Assembly (NCBI RefSeq): GCF_004349055.1
Contig: NZ_SMKX01000003.1
Coordinates: forward strand, 62,001-126,000
DNA from: Kribbella antibiotica
GTDB taxonomy: Bacteria; Actinomycetota; Actinomycetes; Propionibacteriales; Kribbellaceae
Direction of reading: 5' to 3'
DNA: 64,000 nucleotides
A program made the translations under genes and the position numbers. The notes beneath the pieces were generated by a model. It searched no databases, had not been told where the DNA came from, and saw only the letters and a program-made list of their open reading frames with translations. This document shows, in pieces, positions 18,164 to 25,689 of this stretch; within the stretch, counting starts at the first letter, position 1, and each line of letters opens with the position of its first letter.

Positions 18164-20659
18164 ATGGAATCATCTCGTCGCATGGACGCGCCGCGTCTGC
18201 CCCTGACCCAAGAACCGGTCGCTGACACCGGTTCTTTTGGCGTGCGGCAAGCGGGCGGCGTCCTCGAGCGGGCGCAGCGGATCGCGGACACCCTGCGCGA
18301 GCAGGCGGAGTACGAGAACGACCTGGCCCGCGAGGAGGCCGAGCGCGCCCGGACGGAGACCGAGCAGCTCCGCGCCGCCGCTGAGGCCGCCGCGCAGAAG
18401 CTGCGCGGCGACGCCACTTCGTCGGCCCAGCGACTGCTGAACGACGCCGAGCGTGCGGCCGAGCAGCTGCGCGCCGAGTCCGTGGCCCAGGCCGACCGCG
18501 TCCGCTCCGAGGCGCAGGACACCGCTGAGCGACTGCAGGCCGAGTCGACTGCCGAGGCCGAGCGGGTGCGGCGGGAGGCGGCGGAGACCGCTGAGCGGCT
18601 GCGTGCGGAGTCGACGGCGGAGGCAGCGCGCGTCACGTCCGAGGCGTCCGCACTGTCCGAGCGGCTGACCGCCGGTGCCGAGCACGCTGCTGAGCAATTG
18701 CGCGTGACGGTTGCGGATGAGGTGGCCAGGCGGCGCAGCGACTCCGAGTCGGTTGCCGAGCAGCTGCGGACCGAGAGCCAAGCGACTGCTGACCGGTTGC
18801 GTGCCGAGTCGCAGGCCGCGGCCGACCGCCGGGTCCAGGGCGCCGAGACCGAAGCCGCCCGCGTCACGGACGCCGCCGAGTCGGAGGCGGCTCGGCTGAA
18901 GGCTGAGTCCGAGTCTGCGGCCGCTGAGCTGAAGGAAGCCTCCGAGACTGAGGCTGCCCGGTTGAAGGAAACGTCCGAGGCTGAGGCTGCCCGGGTCACG
19001 CAGGAGGCCGAGGCCGAAGCCACCCGGTTGAAGGAAAGCTCCGAGGCCGAAGCCGCCCGGGTCACGCAAGAAGCCGAGACCTTGGCTGCGCAGTTGAAGC
19101 AGGCCTCCGAGGTCGAGGCGGCCCGGGTCAAGGAAAGCTCCGAGGCCGAGGCCGCGCGGATCACGCACGAGGCTGCGACCGCGGCTGCTCGACTGAAGCA
19201 AGAGTCTGAGGCGGCGGCTGCCCGGTTGACGGCAGAGTCCGAGGCTGCGGCGGCGCAGCTGAAGCGAGACTTCGACGGCGAAGCTGCGCGGGTCAAGCAG
19301 GAGTCCGAGACTGCCGCGGCCCGGTTGAAACAAGCTTCTGAGGCCGAGGCCTTGCGGGTGAAGGAAGAGGCCGACGAGCTGCTGGTCGCGGCTCGCGAAG
19401 CCCGCGAGGCCGCCGAGCTGATGGTCGACCGCGCCGGCCGCGAGGCCCAGCAGTTGGTGACCGATGCCGGTGACCAGGCCGCGCTGGTGTCGCAGGCCGC
19501 CGTACAGAACGAAGCCGAGCTGATTGCTCGTTCCGAGACCGAGGCCGCCGAGCTGCGAGCCGCGGTCGAAGTCGAGGTCGAGGCAGCGCGGGAGAAGTCC
19601 CGGGCCGAGATCGCTGAAGGACATGCCGAGATCGAGCGGCTGCGCGGCGAGAACCGCGCCGAGCTGGAGCGCCGTACGGCGGAGCTCGCGGAGACCGAGC
19701 GAGCCAAACTGGCCGCGATCTCGCTGGAGATCGACAAGCTCCGGACCGAGGCAGTGGCCGAGATCAACGAGCGCAAGGCCGCGGCCGAGCTGTCGAACGA
19801 GCGCCTGATGGCCGATGCGCGGGCGCAGGCCAAGCTGGTCGTCGACTCGATCGAGGCCGACCGGCGGAACGCGTCCGGCGAGGCGCAGCGGATTCTCGAC
19901 GACGCGAACAAGGCGGCCGAGACAGCGCTGGCCGAGGCCGAGAAGCAAACGCTGTGGAGCAAGAAGACGGTCGACGACCTGATCGGTACGGCGGAGGCCG
20001 AGGCGCAGGCGATTCGCGAGCAGGCCGCAGCCCAGGCAAGCAAGCTGTTGGTGGAGAAGCGGGCGCACCTGCGACGCGTGGTCAGCCGGTCGACCAGCCG
20101 GCTCAAGCAGACCCAGGAAGCGATCGCCAAGGAGAACGCGGAGTTCACCGCGCTCGCCGAGAGCACTCTGGATTCCGCCGCGACCCAAGCCGAGGCGACG
20201 CTGTCCGCAGCCAGGCAAGAGGCCGAGAAGGTGACCGCGCAGGCGCAGCTGCGGGCCGATCGGCAGAAGACGGCGGCCGAGCTGGAGGCCAAGGAGATCG
20301 TCGACCGGGCGACCCGGCGCGAGACCGAGGCACAGTCCAGCACGCAGGTGCTGCGCGAGCGCGCGGCCAAGGATCTTGCCGACGCGCAGCGGCAGTCCCA
20401 CGAGCTGATTCGCAAGTCCCGCGCCGAGGCTCAGCAGCTCGAAGCGCAGGCCCGTGAGCAGGCGGACGAACTGCGCGCCCAAGCCCGTAAGCTTCTCGCC
20501 GATGCCGAGGCGAGGGTCGCGGCACTGAACCAGCGCCGTGACGAGATCACCAAGGAGCTCACCCAGCTTTCGGGTGTGATCGAGGCACTCGCTGTACCAG
20601 GGTTCCGTCCAGGTGGTGGAATGTCTGCCAGCGAGGGTTCCACGGGGGAATCAGGATGA
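18164..20659 (+). CDS. Scy-like polar-growth coiled-coil protein
   Basis: An 831-residue, almost wholly coiled-coil protein, rich in Ala, Glu, Arg and Gln. From about residue 60 to 410 it is built of 11-residue units such as SEAEAARVTQE, SEVEAARVKES and SEAAAARLTAE, i.e. a hendecad coiled coil, then a more heptad-like second half. Hendecad proteins of this kind (Scy) organise the polarisome with DivIVA and FilP in Streptomyces. The partner downstream is FilP-like, which supports that reading. This copy is much shorter than the roughly 1,300-residue Streptomyces Scy. The start ATG 18164 follows a purine-rich GAAAGGGGG. ATG 18182 is an alternative. Confidence 0.8.
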   Translation: MESSRRMDAPRLPLTQEPVADTGSFGVRQAGGVLERAQRIADTLREQAEYENDLAREEAERARTETEQLRAAAEAAAQKLRGDATSSAQRLLNDAERAAEQLRAESVAQADRVRSEAQDTAERLQAESTAEAERVRREAAETAERLRAESTAEAARVTSEASALSERLTAGAEHAAEQLRVTVADEVARRRSDSESVAEQLRTESQATADRLRAESQAAADRRVQGAETEAARVTDAAESEAARLKAESESAAAELKEASETEAARLKETSEAEAARVTQEAEAEATRLKESSEAEAARVTQEAETLAAQLKQASEVEAARVKESSEAEAARITHEAATAAARLKQESEAAAARLTAESEAAAAQLKRDFDGEAARVKQESETAAARLKQASEAEALRVKEEADELLVAAREAREAAELMVDRAGREAQQLVTDAGDQAALVSQAAVQNEAELIARSETEAAELRAAVEVEVEAAREKSRAEIAEGHAEIERLRGENRAELERRTAELAETERAKLAAISLEIDKLRTEAVAEINERKAAAELSNERLMADARAQAKLVVDSIEADRRNASGEAQRILDDANKAAETALAEAEKQTLWSKKTVDDLIGTAEAEAQAIREQAAAQASKLLVEKRAHLRRVVSRSTSRLKQTQEAIAKENAEFTALAESTLDSAATQAEATLSAARQEAEKVTAQAQLRADRQKTAAELEAKEIVDRATRRETEAQSSTQVLRERAAKDLADAQRQSHELIRKSRAEAQQLEAQAREQADELRAQARKLLADAEARVAALNQRRDEITKELTQLSGVIEALAVPGFRPGGGMSASEGSTGESG

Positions 20660-20678
20660 GGACGTGACAGTCAGATCC

Positions 20679-20691
20679 TTGTCAGTGACAA
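20679..20691. promoter_or_regulatory. Palindrome upstream of the filP-like gene
   Basis: TTGTCAGTGACAA is a perfect 13-base palindrome in the 72-bp gap between the scy-like and filP-like genes. It contains a TTGTCA that could serve as a -35. No clear -10 was found, so its role is open. Confidence 0.4.
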
Positions 20692-20731
20692 TGTGTGATC
20701 CACCCACCCAATTAAGTGAGTATCGGAAAAC

Positions 20732-21682
20732 ATGAGCAGTGAAAGCCCAACCCCGTTCCGTACCGTTCTGCGTGGCTACGAGCCCGCTCAGGTGGATCAG
20801 CACATCCGTGAGCTGACCACCTCGCTGACCGCGCTGCAGCAGCAGTCGGAGCAGCTCCAGCGGCACGTGCAGGAGCTCCAGCAGCGCACCGACGCCGCGG
20901 AATCGGCCGTCATCTCCGCCCAGGAGGACAACAAGGACCGCGCCCCGACGTTCACCGAGTTCGGTGAGCGGGTCGCGAAGATCCTGTCGCTGGCCGACGA
21001 CGAGGCCCGCGATCTGGTGACCCGTGCGCGGACCGACGCGGAGGCCATCGTCGCCGACGCCGAGGCGCACGCGAAGAAGGTCCGCAAGGAGGCCGAGCAG
21101 TACTCCCTGGACTGGAAGAGCGAGGTCGACGCGGAGGCGGCTCGCATCCTGGAAGAGGCCCGCACGCAGGCCGACGACATGCGCGACGAGGCCGAGCGCG
21201 ACGCGAACGCCCGCCGGTCCGAGGCGCAGGCGCTGTACGAGCAGGAGCGCGCCAAGTCCGCTCAGGCCGCGGCTGCCTTCGAGACCACGCTGGCCGAGCG
21301 TCGGGGCAAGGTCGAGCAGGAGTTCGCCGCGCGCACCGCGCTCGCCGAGCAGCAGCTCGCCGCCGTCACCGATCGCGCCGCCCAGGTGCAGCGCGAGGCC
21401 GACCGGTCCCGTTCCGAGGCCGAGCGCCTGGCCCAGCAGCAGCTGGCCGACGCGAACCGTCAGGCCCAGGAGATCGTCGCCGCCGCGAAGGACAAGTCCG
21501 AGCGGATCCGCGCCGAGTCCGAGCGCGAGCTCGCGGCCGCGACCCAGCGTCGCGACAGCATCAACGCGCAGCTGACCAACGTTCGCCAGATGCTGGCGAC
21601 GCTGTCCGGCACCCCTGCGTTGCCGCTGGACCTGCTGGCCGACGACAACGCCGACGCCAGCACGGGCAGCAAGAAGAACTAG
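20732..21682 (+). CDS. FilP-like DivIVA-domain coiled-coil protein
   Basis: A 316-residue protein. The N-terminus has a DivIVA-type membrane/pole-binding segment, FRTVLRGYEPAQVDQHIREL, followed by a short coiled coil, a linker with TFTEFGERVAKILSLADDEA, and a long coiled coil of A-E-A-R-type repeats to residue 290. FilP in Streptomyces has the same length and plan and lies next to scy; it forms filaments that stiffen growing tips. The order scy-like then filP-like on one strand is the same. The start ATG has only a weak GGAAAA upstream. Confidence 0.85.
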   Translation: MSSESPTPFRTVLRGYEPAQVDQHIRELTTSLTALQQQSEQLQRHVQELQQRTDAAESAVISAQEDNKDRAPTFTEFGERVAKILSLADDEARDLVTRARTDAEAIVADAEAHAKKVRKEAEQYSLDWKSEVDAEAARILEEARTQADDMRDEAERDANARRSEAQALYEQERAKSAQAAAAFETTLAERRGKVEQEFAARTALAEQQLAAVTDRAAQVQREADRSRSEAERLAQQQLADANRQAQEIVAAAKDKSERIRAESERELAAATQRRDSINAQLTNVRQMLATLSGTPALPLDLLADDNADASTGSKKN

Positions 21683-21704
21683 ACGAAGGCGATGGGCGAC
21701 CCAT

Positions 21705-21806
21705 GCCCGCGGAACGCGCGGGCCGGTCGTCTTCATCGTGTTGTTTGGCGGCGCTTCGCTTGGGCACGACGTCAAAGGCCGGCTCGCGTGTTGCGAGCCG
21801 GCCTTT
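21705..21806. terminator. Two hairpins between filP-like gene and mutY
   Basis: A 7-bp stem, GCCCGCG/CGCGGGC (21705-21723), is followed by a perfect 14-bp stem, AAAGGCCGGCTCGC (21774-21787) and GCGAGCCGGCCTTT (21793-21806), with loop GTGTT. The A and T ends suit a bidirectional terminator between these convergent genes. Confidence 0.88.
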
Positions 21807-21815
21807 AAGCGTTTC

Positions 21816-22700
21816 CTAGGCAGGGAGCCGGTAGCGGTTGCGGGGGAGCGGCTCGACGAGGCCGTCGGCAACCAATCCGTCGAGGGCGCGTTCGCGTTGG
21901 ACCTGGTCCGGCCAGCACGCGTCAAGAGCCTTCTTCGGTACGGCGTCCTGCTCGGAGCGCAGCACGGCCAGCAGGCGACCGCGGACCTGGCGATCCGTGC
22001 CCTCGTACGTCTGGCCCTTCCGCGGCGGACCGTCGTACGGCGGACTGCCGGCTAGCACCCACGCGCACTGGCTTCGGATCGGGCAGTCGGCGCAGCGCGG
22101 CGTACGGGCTGTGCAGACCAGCGCGCCCAGCTCCATCGACGCAACTGCCCAGCGGGCTGCTGTGGCCTCGTCTGATGGCAGTGCGCTGACGGCGAGCCGC
22201 AGGTCGGCCGCAGTGGGGGAGATGGTCGGCTGTGCGACGCCGGTGATGGCTCGCGCGAGCACTCGGCGGACGTTGGTGTCCACAACCGCGTGGCGCTGGC
22301 CGAACGCGAAGGAGGCGATCGCAGCGGCGGTGTAGGTGCCTACGCCCGGCAGGTCGAGCAGTGCGGCGTGGTCGTCCGGCACCTCTCCACCATGGCGCTC
22401 CACGATCGCCTGTGCTGCCGCATGCAGCCGTAGGGCGCGGCGAGGGTAGCCGAGCCGGTCCCAGGCCCGCACAGCCTCACCTGGAGGCTCTGCGGCCAGG
22501 TCTGCCGGAGTGGGCCACCGCTCCATCCACCTCTGGTACGCCGGGAGCACGCGGGCGACTGGTGTCTGCTGGAGCATGAACTCGCTGACCATGACTGCCC
22601 AGGGACCCGCGCTGGGGTCTCTCCAGGGCAGTACGCGCGCGTTGACGTCGTACCACTGCAGAACGGGGGCATGGAGCGGCGAGCCTGACTGGTGGAGCAC
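21816..22700 (-). CDS. mutY: A/G-specific adenine glycosylase
   Basis: A 294-residue MutY. It removes adenine paired with 8-oxoguanine. Catalytic Glu40 (SEFMLQQTPV), the helix-hairpin-helix LDLPGVGTYTAAAI near 116-129, catalytic Asp141 (VVDTNVRRV) and the [4Fe-4S] ligands Cys196, Cys203, Cys206, Cys212 (spacing 6-2-5) are all present. The short C-terminal domain (about 80 residues) seems to lack the full NUDIX-like 8-oxoG reader of longer MutY proteins. The start is GTG 22700, preceded by TAATAT 7 bases upstream, so the mRNA is probably leaderless. Confidence 0.95.
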   Translation of the reverse strand: MLHQSGSPLHAPVLQWYDVNARVLPWRDPSAGPWAVMVSEFMLQQTPVARVLPAYQRWMERWPTPADLAAEPPGEAVRAWDRLGYPRRALRLHAAAQAIVERHGGEVPDDHAALLDLPGVGTYTAAAIASFAFGQRHAVVDTNVRRVLARAITGVAQPTISPTAADLRLAVSALPSDEATAARWAVASMELGALVCTARTPRCADCPIRSQCAWVLAGSPPYDGPPRKGQTYEGTDRQVRGRLLAVLRSEQDAVPKKALDACWPDQVQRERALDGLVADGLVEPLPRNRYRLPA

Positions 22701-22707
22701 AGAGCCG

Positions 22708-22717
22708 ATATTAAGGT
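22708..22717. promoter_or_regulatory. Overlapping divergent -10 boxes
   Basis: The ten bases ATATTAAGGT hold TAATAT on the minus strand (22713 to 22708, 7 bases before the mutY GTG) and TAAGGT on the plus strand (22712-22717, 6 bases before ATG 22724). The start codons are only 23 bp apart. Both mRNAs would be leaderless. The -35 regions would lie inside the opposing genes and are weak. Confidence 0.6.
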
Positions 22718-22723
22718 GCCAGC

Positions 22724-23386
22724 ATGAGCAGCCTGCTCCATCCGGTCGGGCATCTGCCCGCCAGCGTCTACTGGTTCCGTCGTGGACTGGTGCTGTTCGT
22801 CCTGCTCGTGCTGTTCTTCCTGATCTTTCAGTTGTTCCCGGGTGGTGATGACCCGAAGAAGTCAGCGGCGGTCAACGACCCGCAGAAGACGCAGACCCCA
22901 CCGCCGTCCGACAAGCCGTCGAAGACGCCCACTCCGACTCCGAAGCCGAGCGACAAGCCGACGGGCAAGCCGAGTGAAACGCCGTCGAAGACGCCTCAGG
23001 ACGTGAAGTGCTCCGGCTCGAACGCCAAGGTCGAGGTGCTACCGGCCGTCCGCAAGGTCGCGTCCGGCGCGACGCTGAACTTCGTGGTCCGGCTGGACGC
23101 GGTCTCCGATGAGTGCAAGGCGACCGTCGACCCTGACTCGCTGACCGTCTCGGTCACGTCCGGTGCTGACCTGATCTGGACCACAAGCCATTGTGGGCAA
23201 GCGATTCCGAAGGCGACCCTGGTCGTTGCCAAGGGCAAAGATGCGGTCAGCACGGTGGTCTGGAACGGGCACCGGTCCGGCCCCGGCTGCCTCCCTGGAC
23301 AGCCGGTGGCCAAACCCGGCACCTACGTGGTCAAGGCCGAATTCTCCGGCCAGGCATCACCCGCGCAGGCCTTCACGATCTCCTGA
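22724..23386 (+). CDS. Membrane-anchored secreted protein
   Basis: A 220-residue protein. A basic N-terminus precedes one transmembrane segment (GLVLFVLLVLFFLIFQLFP, about residues 24-42), then a Pro/Lys/Thr linker (about 45-90) such as passes through a cell wall, then a compact C-terminal domain of about 130 residues with four cysteines (probably two disulfides) and beta strands ending in GTYVVKAEFSG. No enzyme motif was seen. A mutY neighbour of similar kind exists in mycobacteria. Its end overlaps the convergent MFS gene by 30 bp. Leaderless start probable. Confidence 0.75.
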   Translation: MSSLLHPVGHLPASVYWFRRGLVLFVLLVLFFLIFQLFPGGDDPKKSAAVNDPQKTQTPPPSDKPSKTPTPTPKPSDKPTGKPSETPSKTPQDVKCSGSNAKVEVLPAVRKVASGATLNFVVRLDAVSDECKATVDPDSLTVSVTSGADLIWTTSHCGQAIPKATLVVAKGKDAVSTVVWNGHRSGPGCLPGQPVAKPGTYVVKAEFSGQASPAQAFTIS

Positions 23387-24868
23387 TGCCGCAGCCGCGG
23401 TCGGCGGCTGCCGCCGTACCGGCTTGGTGAACATCAGGGCTGCGATCAGCCCGATCACGAGAATTGCTGCCGGCAGCAACAAGGCCTGGGCCATCGCGTC
23501 GCTGAAGCCCTGGTGCAGCGCTTCTGGCAGCTTCCCGCCCATCGCGCCTTCGCCGCTGGGAGCTCCACCGGCGATAGCCGGCAGGTTGTGTGCGAGCCGC
23601 GACTCCATCAGTACGGCGATGCCCGCGGCACCGAGAACCGCGCCGACCTGGCGGGTCGTGTTGTAGACGCCTGCTCCCGCGCCGGCCTGGTGCATCGGCA
23701 GGTTCCGGGTGGCGGTCGTACCGATCGGTGCCCACATGAAGCCGTTCGCGACCCCCATCAGCGCCATCGGCAGCAGGAGCTCCCAGATCGGCACATCAGG
23801 AGACATGATCTGGCTCAGCCAGAACAGCGCGACCACGTTGCAGGCCAACCCGAAGCCGGCGATGAAGCGGGGCGGCGTGGTGTCGACCAATCGCCCGACG
23901 AACGGCGCCAGCGCGCCGGAGATGACCGCCATCGGCGCCAGCAGCAGGGCTGCCTTGGTCGGGCTCAGGCCGCGGACCGACTGCGCGTAAAGCATCAGCG
24001 GGAAGGCCATCGAGGTCACCGCGAAACCGACGGTGGTGATGGCGATGTTGGCCAGTGAGAAGTTCCGGTCCCGGAAGAGGGCCAGCGGCAACAAGGGCTC
24101 GTTGCGGTTGCGGGACTGCCAGAATACGAACGCCCCGAGGAAGAGGATCCCGGCGATGATCAGCCCCCAGACCGAGATCGGTCCGGTGATCGTGCCCCAG
24201 TCGTACTTCTGGCCTTCCTGGATGCCGAACACCAGCAGGAACAGGCCGATCGTGCTCAAGGCGACGCCGAGCAGATCGAACTTGTGCTGCTGGGTCGGCA
24301 GGTTCGGGACCAGCCGCATCGCCAGCACGAAACCGATCACACCGACCGGGACGTTGACGAAGAAGATCCACTGCCAGCCCAGTCCATCGACCAGGACACC
24401 GCCGAGGATCGGGCCGACCAGGACGGCCACGCCGGCCGTCGCGCCCCACAGACTCATCGCCTTACCGCGCTGGTCCGGCGGGAAGATCCGGGTGATCACG
24501 GCCATCGTCTGCGGGGTCACCATCGAGGCGCCGAGACCCTGGACGACGCGGGCGACGATCAGCATCGCGATCGAGTTCGTCAGACCGCACCACAGCGAGG
24601 CCAGGGTGAACACGGTCAACCCGGTCAGGTACATCTTCTTCGGGCCGATCCGGTCACCGAGACGGCCGGTCACCAGCAACGGGACGGCGTACGCGAGCAG
24701 GTAGGCGCTCGTCACCCAGACCACGCTGCCGACGTCGGTCCCGAACTCGTTCAGGATCGACGGGGTCGCGACCGACACGATCGTCGAGTCGACCAGGATC
24801 ATGAAGAACCCGACGACCAGCGCCCAGAGCGCCGGCCGCGGCCTTGCTACTTCTTGCGGGGATGCCAT
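23357..24868 (-). CDS. DHA2 family drug efflux MFS transporter
   Basis: A 503-residue transporter of the 14-helix DHA2 (EmrB/QacA) family. It has the helix 1 motif ILVDSTIVSVATPSI, motif A GRLGDRIGPKKMYLTG between helices 2 and 3, and motif C-like GPILGGVLVDGLGWQWIFFVNVPVG. It exports hydrophobic or cationic compounds by proton antiport. It is preceded by a PadR regulator gene whose 3' end overlaps it by 22 bp; the two form one operon, and the regulator probably represses it. Substrate unknown. Confidence 0.92.
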   Translation of the reverse strand: MASPQEVARPRPALWALVVGFFMILVDSTIVSVATPSILNEFGTDVGSVVWVTSAYLLAYAVPLLVTGRLGDRIGPKKMYLTGLTVFTLASLWCGLTNSIAMLIVARVVQGLGASMVTPQTMAVITRIFPPDQRGKAMSLWGATAGVAVLVGPILGGVLVDGLGWQWIFFVNVPVGVIGFVLAMRLVPNLPTQQHKFDLLGVALSTIGLFLLVFGIQEGQKYDWGTITGPISVWGLIIAGILFLGAFVFWQSRNRNEPLLPLALFRDRNFSLANIAITTVGFAVTSMAFPLMLYAQSVRGLSPTKAALLLAPMAVISGALAPFVGRLVDTTPPRFIAGFGLACNVVALFWLSQIMSPDVPIWELLLPMALMGVANGFMWAPIGTTATRNLPMHQAGAGAGVYNTTRQVGAVLGAAGIAVLMESRLAHNLPAIAGGAPSGEGAMGGKLPEALHQGFSDAMAQALLLPAAILVIGLIAALMFTKPVRRQPPTAAAASGDREGLRG

Positions 24869-25416
24869 GGCAGATCCTTGCTCTCTATCCGTTCGATGGT
24901 GGTGGTGAGCCAGTCGCGCTCGGCGATCAGCTGGGACCGCAGGTAGCCGACGGTCAACCAGTACGCCTCGGGGACTTCACGCGAACGCAGATCGGCGTCG
25001 GTTGCGTCGTATTCGGTGATCAGCCGGTCGAGTTCCTCGATCCGGCGGCGGAAGCGTAGGAGCGCGTCGGCCCGCTCCAGGTTGTGCGCCTCGGCCAGGA
25101 CGACGGGGAAGAGCGGGTACTCGTTGGTGTACGTCTCGAGCCCGGTCTCCACCCGAAGCCGCAATGCCGCGGCGCCTGCTTCGGTGAGCTCGTACGTCGT
25201 TCGTTCGGGCCGGTTGCCCGCCCGCTCGGTCCCGGTGGCGCGGACGAATTCCTGCCCGGCCAGCCGTTCGACGGTGTGGTAGAGCGAGCCCGGCCGGGTC
25301 TTCACAATCCGGTGGTTATGCCGGTGCAGCAGCACTTGGTACATCTCGTAGGCGTGCATCGGCCGCTCGTGCAGCAACGCCAGCACCGAGATCGCCAGCG
25401 GTGTCAGCTCAGCCAT
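24847..25416 (-). CDS. PadR family transcriptional regulator
   Basis: A 189-residue PadR regulator. The winged helix (MAELTPLAISVLALLHERPMHAYEMYQ segment, with GSLYHTVERLAGQEFV) is followed by a helical dimerisation domain with DLRSREVPEAYWLTVGYLRSQL. PadR proteins repress adjacent pump genes and let go when a drug binds. The start ATG 25416 follows GGAGG by 3-4 bases; a longer in-frame reading upstream is rejected. It overlaps and precedes the DHA2 pump gene. Confidence 0.92.
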   Translation of the reverse strand: MAELTPLAISVLALLHERPMHAYEMYQVLLHRHNHRIVKTRPGSLYHTVERLAGQEFVRATGTERAGNRPERTTYELTEAGAAALRLRVETGLETYTNEYPLFPVVLAEAHNLERADALLRFRRRIEELDRLITEYDATDADLRSREVPEAYWLTVGYLRSQLIAERDWLTTTIERIESKDLPWHPRKK

Positions 25417-25428
25417 GATCCTCCATCC

Positions 25429-25454
25429 GGAATGTTCCATCTGGAGTATTACTC
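25429..25454 (-). promoter_or_regulatory. Candidate PadR promoter/operator
   Basis: Three small palindromes adjoin: GGAATGTTCC (25429-25438), TCCATCTGGA (25436-25445) and GAGTATTACTC (25444-25454). The last reads TAATAC on the minus strand, a good -10 for padR. The location fits autoregulation; no binding data. Confidence 0.45.
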
Positions 25455-25474
25455 GCGCGCACCGGAGAAAGCAA

Positions 25475-25507
25475 GCGGCCCGCACCTCGTGGTGAGGTGC
25501 GGGCCGC
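25475..25507 (-). terminator. Perfect 14-bp hairpin between disA and padR
   Basis: GCGGCCCGCACCTC (25475-25488) and GAGGTGCGGGCCGC (25494-25507) pair perfectly around loop GTGGT. On the minus strand TTGCTTTC follows, so this may be the true terminator for disA, lying beyond the 168-bp element. Confidence 0.75.
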
Positions 25508-25521
25508 TCGGAGTGCAGGGT

Positions 25522-25689
25522 TAGGGCGTGTTCCTCGAGCCCTCGCCTACTGCGCTGCACTCGGCACGGCACCTCGCCGCACTGGAGGAAAGGCCACGAT
25601 GGAAAAGCATCGAGGCCTTCCCTCCAGCACGCCGAGCTACCGCACCGAGCACATGCTCGCTACGGCGCGGACTCAAGGAACACGCCCTA
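25522..25689. repeat. 168-bp imperfect inverted-repeat element at the disA stop
   Basis: The two ends are TAGGGCGTGTTCC and GGAACACGCCCTA. The arms (about 80 bases each) match with roughly 75-80% identity and close on the loop GAAAAG (25602-25607), flanked by CGATG/CATCG. The best inner stretch is GGAGGAAAGGCC against its complement. On the minus strand the element begins exactly with the disA TAG stop codon. No gene is inside. It may be a folded 3' RNA or a MITE-like insertion. Confidence 0.85.

Noticed and set aside
18076-20415. Long minus-strand open frame extending the 901-residue membrane protein to 1681 residues
   Set aside because: It is antisense to the hendecad gene; its Ser/Ala/Arg-rich sequence is the mirror of the repeats. 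GC-rich codon use keeps antisense frames open.
18170-20482. 770-residue minus-strand frame rich in Leu/Gly/Arg
   Set aside because: Another antisense shadow of the Scy-like gene; no domain or start signal.
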